Shown: positions 52,773 through 60,419 of the stretch, piece after piece
Position numbering within the stretch: position 1 is the stretch's first letter
Layout of the letters: each line of letters begins with the position of its first letter
From: Parvibaculaceae bacterium Mf 1.05b.01
Lineage (GTDB): Bacteria; Pseudomonadota; Alphaproteobacteria; Parvibaculales; Parvibaculaceae
Direction of reading: 5' to 3'
DNA: 64,000 bases
Assembly (NCBI GenBank): GCA_000509225.1
Contig: BAOK01000001.1
Location: forward strand, 248,001 to 312,000
Translations under genes and position numbers: made by a program
Notes under the pieces: model-generated
Database searches by the model: none
Told to the model about the DNA's origin: nothing
The model's input: the letters and a program-made list of their open reading frames with translations, nothing else

Positions 52773-53855
52773 TCAGTTTCCAGCGTTTTCCTGCATCCAT
52801 AGAAGCGAGGCCGTCAAACCAGACAGAGAAAAGGGAACGGTGAGGCTCTTTCCTTGCTCGCTTCGATAGGTGAATGTGATGTCTGCCCCCGCACGCATGG
52901 CGTCGACGAGCTGATCTGTTTTCTGTTGTGGGCCGACAAAATAGTCATTGATGGCTTCGGGCGTTTCAATTTCATGCGGTTGAAGTGCCACGATCCGCGT
53001 ACCATCAATGCTGATGGTCATCGGCTTGCTTCGATCCATCATCTCAAAAACGGCAATGAAGGAGATGCGTAACGGTGCATCTCGCCGTTCGCGGGCGATG
53101 CGCAGTTGATATTCATATCCAGCGGGAGCTCCCGTATCGTGGACATAGGTGTTCGCTGAACAAAACCGGGAGCCGTCGTCCCGAGGTTGGCGGCAGGCGA
53201 CCAGGAAGTCTTTGAAATAACGGCGGTCTTCGCAGAAGGGCGCGACGGAGCAATCGGCGGTCTCTGTTTCTGGCGGATCGATGACAGGATCCGGCCTCAT
53301 TGCTGATTCCGGCTTGGAGGTGCGCTGGTAGACGATGGGCCAAGCGTCTGGCATCAGGCTTGGGTTGCAGGCCTCGTAGACTCTGTATTCGATCATGGCA
53401 AAGAGAAAGCCCGTCCACTCCCACGAGCCACTGGCGCCACAATCGCCAATGCCGCGCCCTTTGTGGAAGTGCGCAAGGTGGCCTGTTTCCGGATTTATGA
53501 AGGCGTTGGTGAGCGTATCGGAGGCGGTCCATCCATAGAGGCTGGAATAGTCCGCAAAGCTTTGCAGATCGAAGGTAGAGTCGGTTCCCTCGTCGTCGCG
53601 GCGTTCAATGATGACTTTCGAGATCATGTTATAGGCGGCGAGCTGGCAGGGTAGAATGTGTATGCGTGTGTTGGCATCCAGTGTTGTACCGTCCCACATT
53701 TCCAGGACCTCAAACGCTTCCGGCAGAAAGCAGTCTGGGTCATCCAAGGCGCGATCAATGACCTCCTGCGGTGGCGGTGCCATGGGTATTTCGTTGAAAT
53801 CGGCGAGGGCAGGTGTGGCGAAGACTGCGACCAGGGCCGCCATCAGGTGTTTCAT
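52773..53855 (-). CDS. Secreted DUF1176-like protein
   Basis: A 360-residue exported protein with signal peptide (MKHLMAALVAVFATPALA). The first half resembles DUF1176 proteins (GDCGASGSWEWTGFLFAMIEYRVYEAC); the second half resembles IalB-like modules (FKDFLVACRQPRDDGSRFC, later a long strand run). Six or more cysteines suggest disulfides. The open frame extends to 54116, but ATG 53855 has GGGAGAAG upstream and overlaps the previous stop by 4 bp. Function unknown. Confidence 0.75.
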   Translation of the reverse strand: MKHLMAALVAVFATPALADFNEIPMAPPPQEVIDRALDDPDCFLPEAFEVLEMWDGTTLDANTRIHILPCQLAAYNMISKVIIERRDDEGTDSTFDLQSFADYSSLYGWTASDTLTNAFINPETGHLAHFHKGRGIGDCGASGSWEWTGFLFAMIEYRVYEACNPSLMPDAWPIVYQRTSKPESAMRPDPVIDPPETETADCSVAPFCEDRRYFKDFLVACRQPRDDGSRFCSANTYVHDTGAPAGYEYQLRIARERRDAPLRISFIAVFEMMDRSKPMTISIDGTRIVALQPHEIETPEAINDYFVGPQQKTDQLVDAMRAGADITFTYRSEQGKSLTVPFSLSGLTASLLWMQENAGN

Positions 53856-54391
53856 GGTCGCTTCTCCCAGGGTTCTAATGTTCCGGCAATGGTGCGGGTG
53901 TCGAAGCCACGATAGGCGCGGAGCGTCGCGTCGCAGATTTCGTCGTGGGTGAGCCAGCGGGAGCTGTCGTCTTCCACAACAAATCCCAGAATGACCTGTC
54001 GATAGGTTTTCCCGGCATGGGCCTGCATGGCTTCCAGTCGCTGATCTGCAAAGCCATCCGGTTTGCCGGAGGCGGAGCCCATAATCTCGATGATCTTGCC
54101 ACCAGGGATCACACAATCGGCAATGCCATCGCGCAGTGTGTGTGCTTCCGGATGCAGCCAGGTGACGGCCAGATCAACAGGGCCGCGAACACGAAGCGTG
54201 TCGAGGAAATGGGTCTCGTCGGTATAGTCGAGGGGAAGCTTCATGACTTTGTCGTCAAGGAAGCTTTCGCCGAAAGAGAACTTGCTTGCGCTACGTGCGC
54301 AGAGAGTGGCGTGCTGGCTTTCGCCAACAATCTGCCGGGCGACCGGGGCGAGCATGCCTGTGGTGCCGATAAGGAGTGCGTGATCTGCCAT
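53852..54391 (-). CDS. NAD(P)-binding Rossmann-fold protein
   Basis: A 179-residue protein starting with a Rossmann-like loop (ALLIGTTGMLAPVARQI). No SDR Tyr-x3-Lys is evident, so it is probably not a classical SDR. Coupled through an ATGA overlap to the DUF1176-like gene. Its role is not known. Confidence 0.7.
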   Translation of the reverse strand: MADHALLIGTTGMLAPVARQIVGESQHATLCARSASKFSFGESFLDDKVMKLPLDYTDETHFLDTLRVRGPVDLAVTWLHPEAHTLRDGIADCVIPGGKIIEIMGSASGKPDGFADQRLEAMQAHAGKTYRQVILGFVVEDDSSRWLTHDEICDATLRAYRGFDTRTIAGTLEPWEKRP

Positions 54392-54462
54392 GCCCTATTT
54401 GTAAGGGGTTCGGCAGAGAGGAGCCAGTGTTTAGGGAAGCCATTGTTTAGGGAAGTCAGTCT

Positions 54463-55074
54463 TTAGGCAACATTGGCCTCGATCACCAGCGCAGCGGATT
54501 CAGGGTCCTGCTGCAGCCAGTCAGGGCGCTCTGTTTCCGCATTGAACATGCGGGTTGCTGTGTCCGGAAAGCGTTCCACCATGCCTTCGCCATAGTCCAG
54601 CGTGGTGAGGGTGATCGCATAGGCGATATAGCGGATGCTGTCGTCGCTTGCTTCGCGATAGGGCAGCGCCAGGTTTTCGAACTCGATGAGGCGTCCGGTT
54701 GAGGTGCGCGCCTTGGACATTGTCCAGCGGCCAAAGAGGGCGTCAGGGCCGTGCTCCTCGTAGAACGCGCTGATGACCTTCCCGAGAGCGTCGCGCGCCT
54801 CCTCATTCATGGGCGTTTCGGCATAGTGACCGGTGAGATCGTGGCCGAAAGCAGCGGCGAGGCCGGTGCCGAAGAGTGTGTAGCGGGCGCGGCCGTCGGG
54901 CTCGCGTTTCAACATGGCGAGGTTGGGCATGTAGCGCACCAGCTTGGGCAATGGCAGGTCGGTCTTTGTCGGAATCGTGGTTTTTGCGATGGCCCGTGCG
55001 TCGTACCAGAGATCGGCAAAGCCGACGGTTTTTGGCGACTGAAGGGCCGGTGGTTTTTCTAGTTGCACACCCAT
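54463..55074 (-). CDS. PAS_5-type domain protein
   Basis: A 203-residue cytoplasmic protein of the PAS-like family common in Alphaproteobacteria (pfam PAS_5 type): LPLPKLVRYMPNLAMLKRE, RARYTLFGTGLAAAFGHDLTG (quoted by its core LFGTGLAAAFG) and the strand GRLIEFENLALPY. No output domain. Probably a sensory or adaptor protein of unknown partner. Confidence 0.72.
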   Translation of the reverse strand: MGVQLEKPPALQSPKTVGFADLWYDARAIAKTTIPTKTDLPLPKLVRYMPNLAMLKREPDGRARYTLFGTGLAAAFGHDLTGHYAETPMNEEARDALGKVISAFYEEHGPDALFGRWTMSKARTSTGRLIEFENLALPYREASDDSIRYIAYAITLTTLDYGEGMVERFPDTATRMFNAETERPDWLQQDPESAALVIEANVA

Positions 55075-55164
55075 GGTCCAAGACTAGACCGATGGCATTA
55101 ACAGAAAGCAAAACCAGAGGCCAAGTGCGACAGGATGCCCCGGAGCTTGGGTCTGTTTCTGTGC

Positions 55165-55524
55165 CTACCAGCTCACCGTGTAATTAGCGGTGAGGGCGAC
55201 GTCTTCCAGCTTGCCGGTCTGTTCGGCGCGGTCGGTAGAGAGGTCCAGATGCACGCGGACGCCCTTTTCGCGGATGGGTGCATATTTCTGCACCAGCGCG
55301 TCGCCGGCGGCCTCAATTTCCGCGTTGGTGGCGGTGGGAACCGGGGCTCTCAGACCTGCATCCGGCGCGAGAAACTGCGTGGCGGGCAGGCGGGGCTCAA
55401 TCCCGATCTGGGTCAGTTCGGAATCGGATCCGCGCAGCTCGACCTGCGGTAGGGCGTGACCTGTCCCGGTTAGGCACAGGGTGGCGGCAATCGGTGCCAA
55501 TATGGAACAGATGCGAGGGCTCAT
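55165..55524 (-). CDS. Secreted 119-residue protein A
   Basis: A small exported protein with a signal peptide cleaved near GHA-LP. The C-terminal pattern TDR-x4-G-K-L-x-D-V-x-L-T-A-N-Y-x-V-x-W is shared with the gene at 56465, which has the same length. It ends in an aromatic residue on an alternating strand, like outer-membrane or beta-rich proteins. Family unknown. Confidence 0.6.
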   Translation of the reverse strand: MSPRICSILAPIAATLCLTGTGHALPQVELRGSDSELTQIGIEPRLPATQFLAPDAGLRAPVPTATNAEIEAAGDALVQKYAPIREKGVRVHLDLSTDRAEQTGKLEDVALTANYTVSW

Positions 55525-55575
55525 AGTCTTACGAAGCAGGAGTTGTGCCTTTTTCGGGATCTTTCAAATAGAAGT

Positions 55576-55607
55576 GTCATGCCCGGATTTATTCCGGGCA
55601 TCCAGGG
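55576..55607 (+). repeat. REP-like palindrome, copy 1
   Basis: GTCAT-GCCCGGA-TTTAT-TCCGGGC-ATCCAGGG: a palindromic stem GCCCGGA/TCCGGGC with constant GTCA and CCAGG flanks. It belongs to the common alphaproteobacterial repeat family. Plus orientation, in the divergent spacer before the gene at 55770. Confidence 0.9.
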
Positions 55608-55636
55608 TTCCAAACGCAGGCTTCCATTCTGTCGCT

Positions 55637-55666
55637 CCTGGACCCCCGGAACAAGTCCGGGGGTGA
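55637..55666 (-). repeat. REP-like palindrome, copy 2
   Basis: Inverted relative to copy 1: CCTGG-ACCCCCGGA-ACAAG-TCCGGGGG-TGAC. The GGGGG stem variant. Faces copy 1 across 29 bp. Outside it, TTCCAAACG (55608-55616) and CGTTTGGAA (55667-55675) form a further inverted pair. Confidence 0.9.
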
Positions 55667-55769
55667 CGTTTGGAATGGGGATAGTGAGTGCTTTCATCTC
55701 TTCTCTTTCCGCGTCACACTGGCGCCCTGTTGGTAGCTTTTTTTGAGAGTTTTCTGGGAGTTGGTGGTC

Positions 55770-56441
55770 ATGGGGTGCGGTCGGTTTTTGAGTTTGGTGA
55801 GTGGGGCAGCTTTGCTCGTTGCAGGAACAACAGCGTCTCTTGCTGCCATTGACGGGATTGATCTCTCGCCGGACGTGGGCGGCTCCCCGGACATTGAAAA
55901 GGGCACGGCCCTGCCACCCCCGGCAGACCTTTTGACACCGGCGACACCGCGCCCGCGGGGCAGCCAGTTTGAGGCCGCGCCGATCCCCCCTGAAAAGCCC
56001 GTGCGACCGTTTACGGAAGTCGGCTATGGGCCCTATGTGATCGGCGAGGCGGTCGACCTCAGCGATCCGGAGATTGCCGCCTCTGGTCCCATCAATCCGG
56101 ACTGCCATTATGTGCGTTTCGATCATCCGGCGGGGCCTCTCTATCTCATGATTGTGCAGGGCGAGGCCGCGCGGATTGATGTGAGCAGCATGGGCCCGGA
56201 AGGGGTGACGACGGGGCCGTCGCTGCCGAATGGTGTGGGCCTTGGCAGCCCGGTTGGCGACATTGAGGTCACCTGGGGCGACCAGGTGGAGACCGAGCCC
56301 AACAAATATGGGGTGGGCACGGATTACATCGTGACGCTCACCGACACGCGCGGCATTGTCTTTGAAACGGATGAGGGCAAGGTCACGGCCTACCGTGTGG
56401 GCCGCCCGCCGGAAGTGCATTGGGTGGAAGGCTGTTCTTGA
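55770..56441 (+). CDS. Secreted protein of unknown function
   Basis: A 223-residue exported protein with a signal peptide cleaved near SLAA-ID. A Pro-rich segment (about residues 30-75) precedes a beta-rich core with PDCHYVRFDHPAGPLYLMIVQG (quoted by HYVRFDHPAG) and GVGTDYIVTLTDTRGIVFET; two cysteines. ATG 55770 with GGGAGTT upstream is preferred to a TTG start. Not recognised. Confidence 0.7.
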   Translation: MGCGRFLSLVSGAALLVAGTTASLAAIDGIDLSPDVGGSPDIEKGTALPPPADLLTPATPRPRGSQFEAAPIPPEKPVRPFTEVGYGPYVIGEAVDLSDPEIAASGPINPDCHYVRFDHPAGPLYLMIVQGEAARIDVSSMGPEGVTTGPSLPNGVGLGSPVGDIEVTWGDQVETEPNKYGVGTDYIVTLTDTRGIVFETDEGKVTAYRVGRPPEVHWVEGCS

Positions 56442-56464
56442 GCCTGCCTTCGCGCCACAGTCTG

Positions 56465-56824
56465 TCACCAGGGAATTTTGTAACGGGCTGACACTTTGAG
56501 ATCGGTCAGCCGCCCGTCGAGCTGGAGCCTGTCGGTCTCCATGCGCCAGCGCAGCCCACTTACTTTGACGCGTGCCGGGTCGCCGGTCAGTGGCATGGTG
56601 AGCGTGCTCCTGAAATAGCGCCGCTTCGGCGCCGGCGCCGGGGCCGCAAGATGCGGTCTGTTCCCGCGATGGACAATGTCTGAATGCGCGCGCGCGTTGA
56701 GCGGCGCAAAAGCCTCTGACAATTGCGTCGACATGGGGGTGTGCCAAGGCGCAAGCGTCTCTGCGCGGGCGGGGCCCCCGACAATCCACGGGAAGGTGCT
56801 GATCACGGCCAGCACCCGGACCAT
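56465..56824 (-). CDS. Secreted 119-residue protein B
   Basis: A small exported protein with a signal peptide ending near ARA-ET. It shares the C-terminal signature TDR-x4-G-R-L-x-D-L-x-V-S-A-R-Y-x-I-x-W with protein A at 55165 and has the same length, which suggests paralogy although the N-terminal halves differ. ATG 56824 has AAAAGGA upstream and is preferred to the ATG at 56851. Function unknown. Confidence 0.6.
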   Translation of the reverse strand: MVRVLAVISTFPWIVGGPARAETLAPWHTPMSTQLSEAFAPLNARAHSDIVHRGNRPHLAAPAPAPKRRYFRSTLTMPLTGDPARVKVSGLRWRMETDRLQLDGRLTDLKVSARYKIPW

Positions 56825-57044
56825 GCGGGTCCTTTTGTGCTCTGCAGCCATGTGGTAATTCTAGCATGGGGACGCCGTTCCCTTGTGTCCTAAGTTGGGA
56901 ATTTGCTGCCTAAGTTCTGCCTTTTTTCGGGGGGCTTAAGGTTACCATTTTGTGCACGACTTCATATTGTCAGTGTGCTGAGATTTATTCTCAGGCTCTC
57001 TTCACTCTCTGCTGTCACCCTCGGGCTTGACCCACCCCAAAGCC

Positions 57045-57075
57045 GTCATCCCGGGCTTGTTCCGGGGGTCCAGGG
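57045..57075 (+). repeat. REP-like palindrome, copy 3
   Basis: GTCAT-CCCGGGC-TTGT-TCCGGGGG-TCCAGG in plus orientation, ending 17 bp before the GIY-YIG ATG. It is translated in the open frame upstream of that ATG as a PGLVPGVQ-like peptide, typical of this repeat family. A damaged relative (CACCCTCGGGCTTGACCC) lies at 57016-57033. Confidence 0.9.
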
Positions 57076-57091
57076 GCGGCAAGCTTCTCCC

Positions 57092-57385
57092 ATGGAGAAA
57101 CGCTTCCACGTCTACCTCATGACCAACCGTCGCAATGGCACGCTCTATTGCGGCGTCACGAGTGATCTCGCTCGCCGAGCTTATGAACACAAGAGCGGCA
57201 CAGTTGAAGGGTTCACGTCCCGCTATGATTTGAAACACCTCGTCTGGTTTGAGGAGGCGGGCGATGCGCTTACTGCGATCCAGCGGGAGAAAACCATCAA
57301 GGCCTACCCACGGGCCTGGAAGATCAATTTGATTGAAGAGCGTAACCCGCAGTGGCGAGACCTTTACGACGACCTCATGAAGTAG
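57092..57385 (+). CDS. GIY-YIG nuclease-family protein
   Basis: A 97-residue single-domain GIY-YIG protein. The GIY strand is FHVYLMTN, the YIG strand TLYCGVTSDLARRAYEHKSG (Tyr19, Gly21, Arg28/29, His33), and the metal Glu probably Glu66 in IQREKTIK; it ends with NPQWRDLYDDL. This small family is found in many copies in Alphaproteobacteria. No good Shine-Dalgarno before the ATG. It lies between inverted repeats 3 and 4, so gene and repeats may form one unit. Confidence 0.85.
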   Translation: MEKRFHVYLMTNRRNGTLYCGVTSDLARRAYEHKSGTVEGFTSRYDLKHLVWFEEAGDALTAIQREKTIKAYPRAWKINLIEERNPQWRDLYDDLMK

Positions 57386-57405
57386 GGTGGCCCGCGTTCC
57401 CTTAC

Positions 57406-57436
57406 CCTGGACCCCCGGAACAAGTCCGGGGGTGAC
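57406..57436 (-). repeat. REP-like palindrome, copy 4
   Basis: Minus orientation: CCTGG-ACCCCCGGA-ACAAG-TCCGGGGG-TGAC, identical in its 30 bp core to copy 2. It begins 21 bp after the GIY-YIG stop and mirrors copy 3. Confidence 0.9.
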
Positions 57437-57480
57437 GGCTTCGATTTGTTGTTGCCGCAGCTGAACCCAAAAACACTCAC

Positions 57481-57511
57481 GTCATGCCCGGACTTGTTCC
57501 GGGCATCCAGG
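57481..57511 (+). repeat. REP-like palindrome, copy 5
   Basis: Plus orientation: GTCAT-GCCCGGA-CTTGT-TCCGGGC-ATCCAGG, the same stem variant as copy 1. It lies 44 bp beyond copy 4 and 26 bp before the stop of the next gene. Confidence 0.9.
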
Positions 57512-57536
57512 GCCTACAAACGAAAGCCTCAGAGAC

Positions 57537-57851
57537 CTACCCCACCAACGCCCCATACACATCCAGCCAATAGCGCGCGGCGGTGCGGTGGTGCTGGCGT
57601 TCGGCCATCAGCGCGCGCATGAGCGCCTCCTGGCCCGCATGGGGTCCGTGGGTTTTGCGGAGGAAGGTGACCGCTGTCTCCGGGTTCACATGGGCCAGCG
57701 CGTTTTGAATGCGTTCGTCCGCATTACTGTAATAGGCCCGCGCGTGCGGGGGCAGAAAGGCGAGGGTCGGCTCGTCTTCTCCTGCCTCGGAGGTCTTATT
57801 GCCGTCCCCGGTGGCTTTGCCACCGTCTTCTGGATCATCTGGGGAGGTCAT
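57537..57851 (-). CDS. Small hypothetical protein
   Basis: A 104-residue acidic protein with a disordered N-terminus (Asp/Glu/Gly-rich, about 30 residues) and a helical C-terminus (ADERIQNALAHVNPETAVTFLRKTHG, quoted by AHVNPETAVTFLR; then QHHRTAARYWLDVY). ATG 57851 with GAGAGG upstream is chosen. I do not recognise it. It lies between the repeat cluster and the structured element. Confidence 0.6.
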   Translation of the reverse strand: MTSPDDPEDGGKATGDGNKTSEAGEDEPTLAFLPPHARAYYSNADERIQNALAHVNPETAVTFLRKTHGPHAGQEALMRALMAERQHHRTAARYWLDVYGALVG

Positions 57852-57960
57852 TGGTGCCTCTCTTGTCCGTTTGAAGGAGAGGCAATTCCGGTGCAAGCAG
57901 CCGGATGTTGAGAAACCCCCTCGAGACGAGGAGCACGATTACCTTTAGGCGTGAACCCTG

Positions 57961-58077
57961 GACATACGTAACCGTCACCCGGCCACGTATGTCTCGTTAG
58001 GTAAAACCTAACGGTGCGTAACCGTATGTCTCGATGGATAGGGGTTCTCACGCCCCACGGCGGGAATTTGCCCGCCG
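57961..58077. other. Non-coding element with nested inverted repeats
   Basis: Three stems in a row: GACATACGT (57961-57969) with ACGTATGTC (57985-57993); CGTTAGGT / ACCTAACG with a 3-nt loop (57995-58013); and CGGCGGG / CCCGCCG with a 6-nt loop (58058-58077). GTAACCGT occurs twice, and a third copy of the first arm, CGTATGTC, is at 58023-58030. No coding frame or T-tract. It could be a structured RNA, an operator cluster or a recombination site. Confidence 0.6.
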
Positions 58078-58129
58078 CGAGAGTAGCATAGCAGAATCAT
58101 TTGTTCAGTGCATGTGGTGTCGGGAGTTA

Positions 58130-60010
58130 TTACGTTATTTTCTCAATGAGCAGCTCACACAGTTTGTGTACCTCAGAGTCGACAGTTTCAAAATCTGTCC
58201 AGCACCTAGTTAGCGTTGCTTCTAGTGCTATTGGGTTCTTTCGCAGTCTCTTCGAATCCCCGCCAAAATTATTCGCGGTTTTTGTTTGTTCATCTTCCCA
58301 ATTCGGTAGTTGGCTTTTAAGTATTTCAGTTAGCGATGTGGGCCAAACGACGGCATTGCTTAGCCACAAAGTGTTCTCAGGATTTAGGTCTTTGATGTCT
58401 TCATCTAGCAGGCTGAAAATGGTTGAATGTAACTGCGCGTTTTTTTTAGCCTCCTTCACTTTGTCGGTGTCCGCATCGAAGACAACGAAGTGCGGGATGT
58501 TGAACCCTTTTGCTATAGAAATTGCGTTGATCAAATTCTGCTTTCCATCAACGCGTACTATATGCGCGCCAGCTTGATCAAATTTCCGCTGCAAATTTTT
58601 GAGTTGTAGCATTGTCTTTAGCACTGCCTCGTCCTCAGGGCCTTCCACTAACACAATATGACGAGCGAAAAAGAGTTCGTTTACTACAGGTTGTAGATGC
58701 TGATGAAGAGCGGCTAGCGATGCATTTAGTCCAATGGGGTCTTCACCTTTCGCTGTTGAAATTCGATCCCTGTGGTCTTGCAGGGTCGAGCTATGAACCG
58801 CAGATCTCCCTTGCGCGTAATCTTTCTGAACGACCCGGATCGCATCCAGTTCTCTCGCGGTTATGAAAAGCGGGCTGTGGGTTGTCAAAATTACCTGATT
58901 GGTATCAGAAAGCTCTTTAAGTGAATTTGAAAGGAACCGAGCTTGCGGAGGGTGTTGGTAGAGCTCTGGTTCTTCGCAGGCTAGTAGAAGTGAAGTGTCG
59001 CCTTCGGTAGCGATCTTTGCGTTCACATTTAGAAGTGCGATTAAATAGTTGCGTTGGAGCCCGTGACCGAAGTGAGAGATATCTCCTTCGAAAGACTGAT
59101 CATCAATTGTAGCCAGAGCATTGGGGGCGGCGACGTTTACGGTTTCAGCGGCATCACTCCAGTTCAATTTGACCTGCGAAGGGGTCGAAGTGAGTAGCTG
59201 AAATTCTGTAGTTATCTGATCTTGTAGATCACTAAGTGGTTGACTGTTCTTCTCAGTGAGATCTGTGATTTCGAGATAGGTTGCGTTCTTAATTTCTTGG
59301 AGTTCGTTATCCCAATCTATCTTGCTTCTCACAGCTCGATTTATCAGTGTCTTGAATGCGGAGTTTTTTGCTTCGAAATTTTCTTCTGCGGCATCCTTGA
59401 CGGCTGGGATGTAAACCCATTGTAGATATTTGTTTAGAAGGTGGAGTGGTCCTGCCACACCATATGCTTGGACTGGGCTCTCAATTTCGACTGTTAGCTC
59501 CGGGTTGCCTGCCTCAAAATCATTGAGAGCCCTTTTGGCCGCAGGCGCGCTGGTGTAGTTGGGAAGATCGGTATAGGTCTCCTGAAGAGTTTTGTATATT
59601 TCCTTTTTCTCGGCTGCATTGCCCGCTTCAAAAAAGAGTCGGAAGTCATTTATTCCATTGCGCACACCGTGGAAGTGAGCTTTGACGTTTCCTTCGTCAT
59701 CGCTTTGGGCTTTGATCAAGAAGCAGATCTCTCCAGCGCGAAAATAGTCTTGGAAATCTTGCTGTGCATCCTCTGTCAGATCACCAAAAGTGACTTTTAT
59801 TCGGATCTCGTTTTCGGTCCCGTCGACTCTGAAATCATCTGGTTTTAGCAATGTGCTCTTTTGATTGGACCCAAAGAAGATGTCCAGCGCATGTAGGATG
59901 GTGGACTTACCCGAATTGTTTGATCCTAGGAGGGCATTGTATTTTTGAAAGTTAATCGTCTCGTGTTCAAAGCATCTGAAGTTGAAAAGCTCTAGAGATT
60001 TCAGTTGCAT
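58130..60010 (-). CDS. OLD-family ATPase with TOPRIM nuclease domain
   Basis: A 626-residue OLD-family protein. The ABC-type ATPase has Walker A GSNNSGKST (29-37), a signature motif GHGLQR (315-320), Walker B LLLACEEPE (340-348) and H-loop TTHSP (376-380). A C-terminal TOPRIM domain follows with VEGPEDEA (455-462) and DAD (512-514). OLD proteins are DNA nucleases, several of them anti-phage. No UvrD-like GajB helicase or reverse transcriptase is adjacent. Sampled GC is about 42-45%. ATG 60010 has GGAGAG upstream. Confidence 0.9.
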   Translation of the reverse strand: MQLKSLELFNFRCFEHETINFQKYNALLGSNNSGKSTILHALDIFFGSNQKSTLLKPDDFRVDGTENEIRIKVTFGDLTEDAQQDFQDYFRAGEICFLIKAQSDDEGNVKAHFHGVRNGINDFRLFFEAGNAAEKKEIYKTLQETYTDLPNYTSAPAAKRALNDFEAGNPELTVEIESPVQAYGVAGPLHLLNKYLQWVYIPAVKDAAEENFEAKNSAFKTLINRAVRSKIDWDNELQEIKNATYLEITDLTEKNSQPLSDLQDQITTEFQLLTSTPSQVKLNWSDAAETVNVAAPNALATIDDQSFEGDISHFGHGLQRNYLIALLNVNAKIATEGDTSLLLACEEPELYQHPPQARFLSNSLKELSDTNQVILTTHSPLFITARELDAIRVVQKDYAQGRSAVHSSTLQDHRDRISTAKGEDPIGLNASLAALHQHLQPVVNELFFARHIVLVEGPEDEAVLKTMLQLKNLQRKFDQAGAHIVRVDGKQNLINAISIAKGFNIPHFVVFDADTDKVKEAKKNAQLHSTIFSLLDEDIKDLNPENTLWLSNAVVWPTSLTEILKSQLPNWEDEQTKTANNFGGDSKRLRKNPIALEATLTRCWTDFETVDSEVHKLCELLIEKIT

Positions 60011-60092
60011 CTGTTTTCGCTCTCCAGACGTTTGTTGTCCTCTAGGGATCAAGTGCAGAATTGAGATACTGCGATGGGATGGGTTTGCATGT

Positions 60093-60293
60093 TCAATGAC
60101 CAGAATATTGGTCGCGAATGTATTGGTTGTAGAATGTTCCAGGGGAACTGGCTGAAAGGAACCGCTCGTAAAGGGATTTGGGCACGCCGTAATAGTCGTA
60201 GGGGCCGCCAGACTCTGTGAACCAGATCGTTAGGACCAGCGTTTCTGCGTTGTGTTCAATCCGTGAGATTGCGCTTGAGCTGACATAGGGCAT
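60093..60293 (-). CDS. KTSC-domain protein
   Basis: A 66-residue protein matching the KTSC domain: SSAISRIEHN, LTIWFTESGGPYDYYGVP and YERFLSASSPGTFYNQYI. KTSC domains are small and of unknown function, found alone or fused to nucleases and lysyl-tRNA synthetases. ATG 60293 chosen over GTG 60305; neither has a strong Shine-Dalgarno. It is 82 bp upstream of the OLD gene and on the same strand. Confidence 0.8.
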   Translation of the reverse strand: MPYVSSSAISRIEHNAETLVLTIWFTESGGPYDYYGVPKSLYERFLSASSPGTFYNQYIRDQYSGH

Positions 60294-60419
60294 TTGTACG
60301 TCCACATAGAGGAACTTCTATTCCACTATAGGCGGCTTGTCGGATGGGGCTAGGAAAAAGGTGGAGTGTTCGTTTGAGACGGAGACGTTCCCCAAGAAAC
60401 AGGAATGAGATGGGAAGAA

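Noticed and set aside
55521-56867. Long minus-strand frame across the gene at 55770
   Set aside because: It crosses the repeats and a plausible signal-peptide gene on the other strand, and has no coherent domain; it is a shadow frame.
58130-60010. Calling the OLD gene a Gabija GajA
   Set aside because: Gabija needs an adjacent UvrD-like GajB gene; the neighbours are a KTSC gene and a membrane protein instead.
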